Below, piece after piece: positions 5,882 through 6,907 of a stretch of 6,907 nucleotides of DNA; within the stretch, counting starts at the first letter, position 1, and each line of letters starts with the position of its first letter. Made by a program: the position numbers and the translations under genes. This DNA comes from Angelakisella sp. Its GTDB lineage: Bacteria; Bacillota; Clostridia; Oscillospirales; Ruminococcaceae. The notes below the pieces were generated by a model. It had not been told where the DNA came from, did not search any database, and saw nothing but the letters and a program-made list of their open reading frames with translations. The DNA lies in contig JAHHTR010000109.1 in the NCBI GenBank assembly GCA_020024515.1, forward strand, positions 1-6,907, written 5' to 3'.

Positions 5882-6664
5882 TTATGATTTAATGATAGGC
5901 GTTATTTTCTGTTTTTGTCTTGTAACTTCATACATTACAAGGCCTGCTGCCACTGAAGCGTTTAATGAATTTACTTTTCCGAGCATTGGTAGTGATACTG
6001 TAAAATCACATTTTTCCTTTACAAGTCTGCTTACTCCAAAACCTTCTGAGCCAACAATTAGTCCAACATTTCCCGAATAATCGATAGTACACCATGGAGC
6101 ACCATCCATATCAGCACAATAAAACCACATTCCTTGCTCTTTTAATTCTTCCATTGTTGCTGCAATATTTGGAACACGCACTATCGGAATATGAAAAACT
6201 GCGCCGGCAGATGCCTTTACAGCTGTTGCTGTTAATCCGGCACTATGTCTTTTTGGAATTATTACACCATGTGCACCAGCTGATTCAGCAGTACGTATAA
6301 TAGCACCTAAATTATGAGGATCTTCGATACCATCAGCAATTATTACAAAAAGTGAAGAATTACCAGCTTTCTTGTATATATCATCTAATGTTCCATAATT
6401 TGCGGCAGATATAAGTGCAGCAACACCTTGGTGATTGTCGCTATTTGTTAAATGTGTTAATCTATCAGAAGTAATATCTTTAACAGGAATTTTTTTGTCT
6501 TTTGCCATAGCATATATTTTGCTCAGTGGTCCTTTTCTATCTCCGCTTAATAGATATATACATTCAATTTCTCTTTCTGAACGTAAAATTTCCATTACGG
6601 GATTTCTTCCGATTATAAGATTAGTATCTTCAAAATAAGATTGTTTATCATTCTTTTTTTCCAT
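5882..6664 (-). CDS. rlmB: 23S rRNA 2'-O-ribose methyltransferase, TrmH/SpoU family (RlmB)
   Basis: This is a 260-residue SPOUT methyltransferase that transfers a methyl group from S-adenosylmethionine to a ribose 2'-OH. In RlmB the target is G2251 (E. coli numbering) of 23S rRNA. Residues about 15-92 form the L30e-like substrate-binding domain. The SpoU knot motifs follow: motif 1 at 111-128 (DGIEDPHNLGAIIR, Asn118 and Arg124); motif 2 at 201-210 (GLIVGSEGFG); motif 3 at 225-246 (LPM...NSLNASVAAG). Length is close to the family norm of about 245. The frame is open 41 codons further upstream, but those residues do not resemble the family, and GGAGGA at 6677-6682 lies 12 bases before ATG 6664. 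The next gene starts 19 bases downstream, so the two probably form an operon from the promoter at 6759-6787. The exact target, RlmB or the related TrmH-like RlmH/TsnR group, is inferred from full motif match. Confidence 0.92.
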   Translation of the reverse strand: MEKKNDKQSYFEDTNLIIGRNPVMEILRSEREIECIYLLSGDRKGPLSKIYAMAKDKKIPVKDITSDRLTHLTNSDNHQGVAALISAANYGTLDDIYKKAGNSSLFVIIADGIEDPHNLGAIIRTAESAGAHGVIIPKRHSAGLTATAVKASAGAVFHIPIVRVPNIAATMEELKEQGMWFYCADMDGAPWCTIDYSGNVGLIVGSEGFGVSRLVKEKCDFTVSLPMLGKVNSLNASVAAGLVMYEVTRQKQKITPIIKS

Positions 6665-6758
6665 AAAAATACATATTCCTCCAAAATAAAGATTAAACAT
6701 ATTGAATTTATAATTAAAACATAAGTTAAATATTACATTACAAAATATAACACGTAAC

Positions 6759-6787
6759 ATTATAACATAATCATTGTATAATTGCAA
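6759..6787 (-). promoter_or_regulatory. Promoter for rlmB and the pseudo-ATPase gene
   Basis: On the - strand, TTGCAA (6787-6782) and TATAAT (6764-6759) are 17 bases apart, with TG one base before the -10 (6767-6766), an extended -10. Transcription would start near 6752 and give a leader of about 88 bases before rlmB. Confidence 0.7.
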
Positions 6788-6829
6788 AGCGATATTTCTA
6801 ACTATTTATAAAATTTTTATTAAAAAGTA

Positions 6830-6858
6830 GTGCAATTTCTTTTAATTTGTGATAAAAT
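6830..6858 (+). promoter_or_regulatory. Possible promoter for the divergent gene at 6891
   Basis: TAAAAT at 6853-6858 is preceded by TG one base upstream (6850-6851), giving an extended -10. The -35 region (GTGCAA near 6830-6835) is weak. It faces away from the rlmB promoter, about 45 bases from it. Confidence 0.45.
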
Positions 6859-6890
6859 TAAACTAATTATTTAGTTAGGAGTTTTTTACT

Positions 6891-6907
6891 ATGCAACAGT
6901 ATGAGAA
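6891..6907 (+). CDS. Start of a divergent gene, cut by the window edge
   Basis: ATG at 6891 follows AGGAG (6877-6881) by 9 bases, a good ribosome binding site, and lies downstream of a possible promoter. Only five codons (MQQYE) are visible, so no family can be assigned. Confidence 0.6.

Noticed and set aside
6665..6787. Upstream extension of RlmB by 41 residues
   Set aside because: The extension covers the predicted promoter and ribosome binding site and does not resemble the family. Length without it fits RlmB.

Overview
The window is AT-rich and has strong AGGAGG-type ribosome binding sites and near-consensus sigma-70/sigma-A promoters. This points to a low-GC Firmicute, most likely a member of the Clostridia. 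That assignment rests on gene style and protein families, not on a marker gene. The window splits into two parts whose genes run towards each other and meet near position 2,500.

Positions 1 to about 2,440 (+ strand) look like the right-hand part of an integrated filamentous-phage-like (inovirus-like) element. A Zot/pI-type ATPase, probably cut by the left edge of the window, is followed with a short overlap by an HUH-type rolling-circle replication initiator. A terminator closes this pair. Next comes a non-coding stretch of about 550 bases with several strong inverted repeats and a GC-rich island. It resembles the intergenic region of filamentous phages, which carries the replication origins and the packaging signal. 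A perfect-consensus promoter then drives an 87-residue membrane protein, a candidate coat or other virion/assembly protein, which ends at its own terminator. No integrase is visible. The left end of the element lies outside the window.

Positions about 2,440 to 2,626 hold a long nested inverted repeat and no gene. This is the most likely junction between the element and the chromosome.

Positions 2,627 to 6,664 (- strand) look chromosomal. A promoter near 6,760-6,790 reads into rlmB (SpoU-family 23S rRNA 2'-O-methyltransferase). Nineteen bases after rlmB comes an 810-residue membrane protein. It has the layout of a P1B-type (heavy-metal) P-type ATPase, but the phosphorylated aspartate appears to be threonine, the actuator domain is shrunken, and the N-terminus is a long Asn/Gln-rich tail. 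I read it as a pseudo-P-type ATPase. After a terminator comes a 246-residue protein resembling the GME-fold DUF6873 family. A divergent gene begins at 6,891 and is cut after five codons.

The most interesting items are the inovirus-like element with its structured intergenic region, the apparent catalytically dead P-type ATPase, and the nested palindrome at the probable junction.
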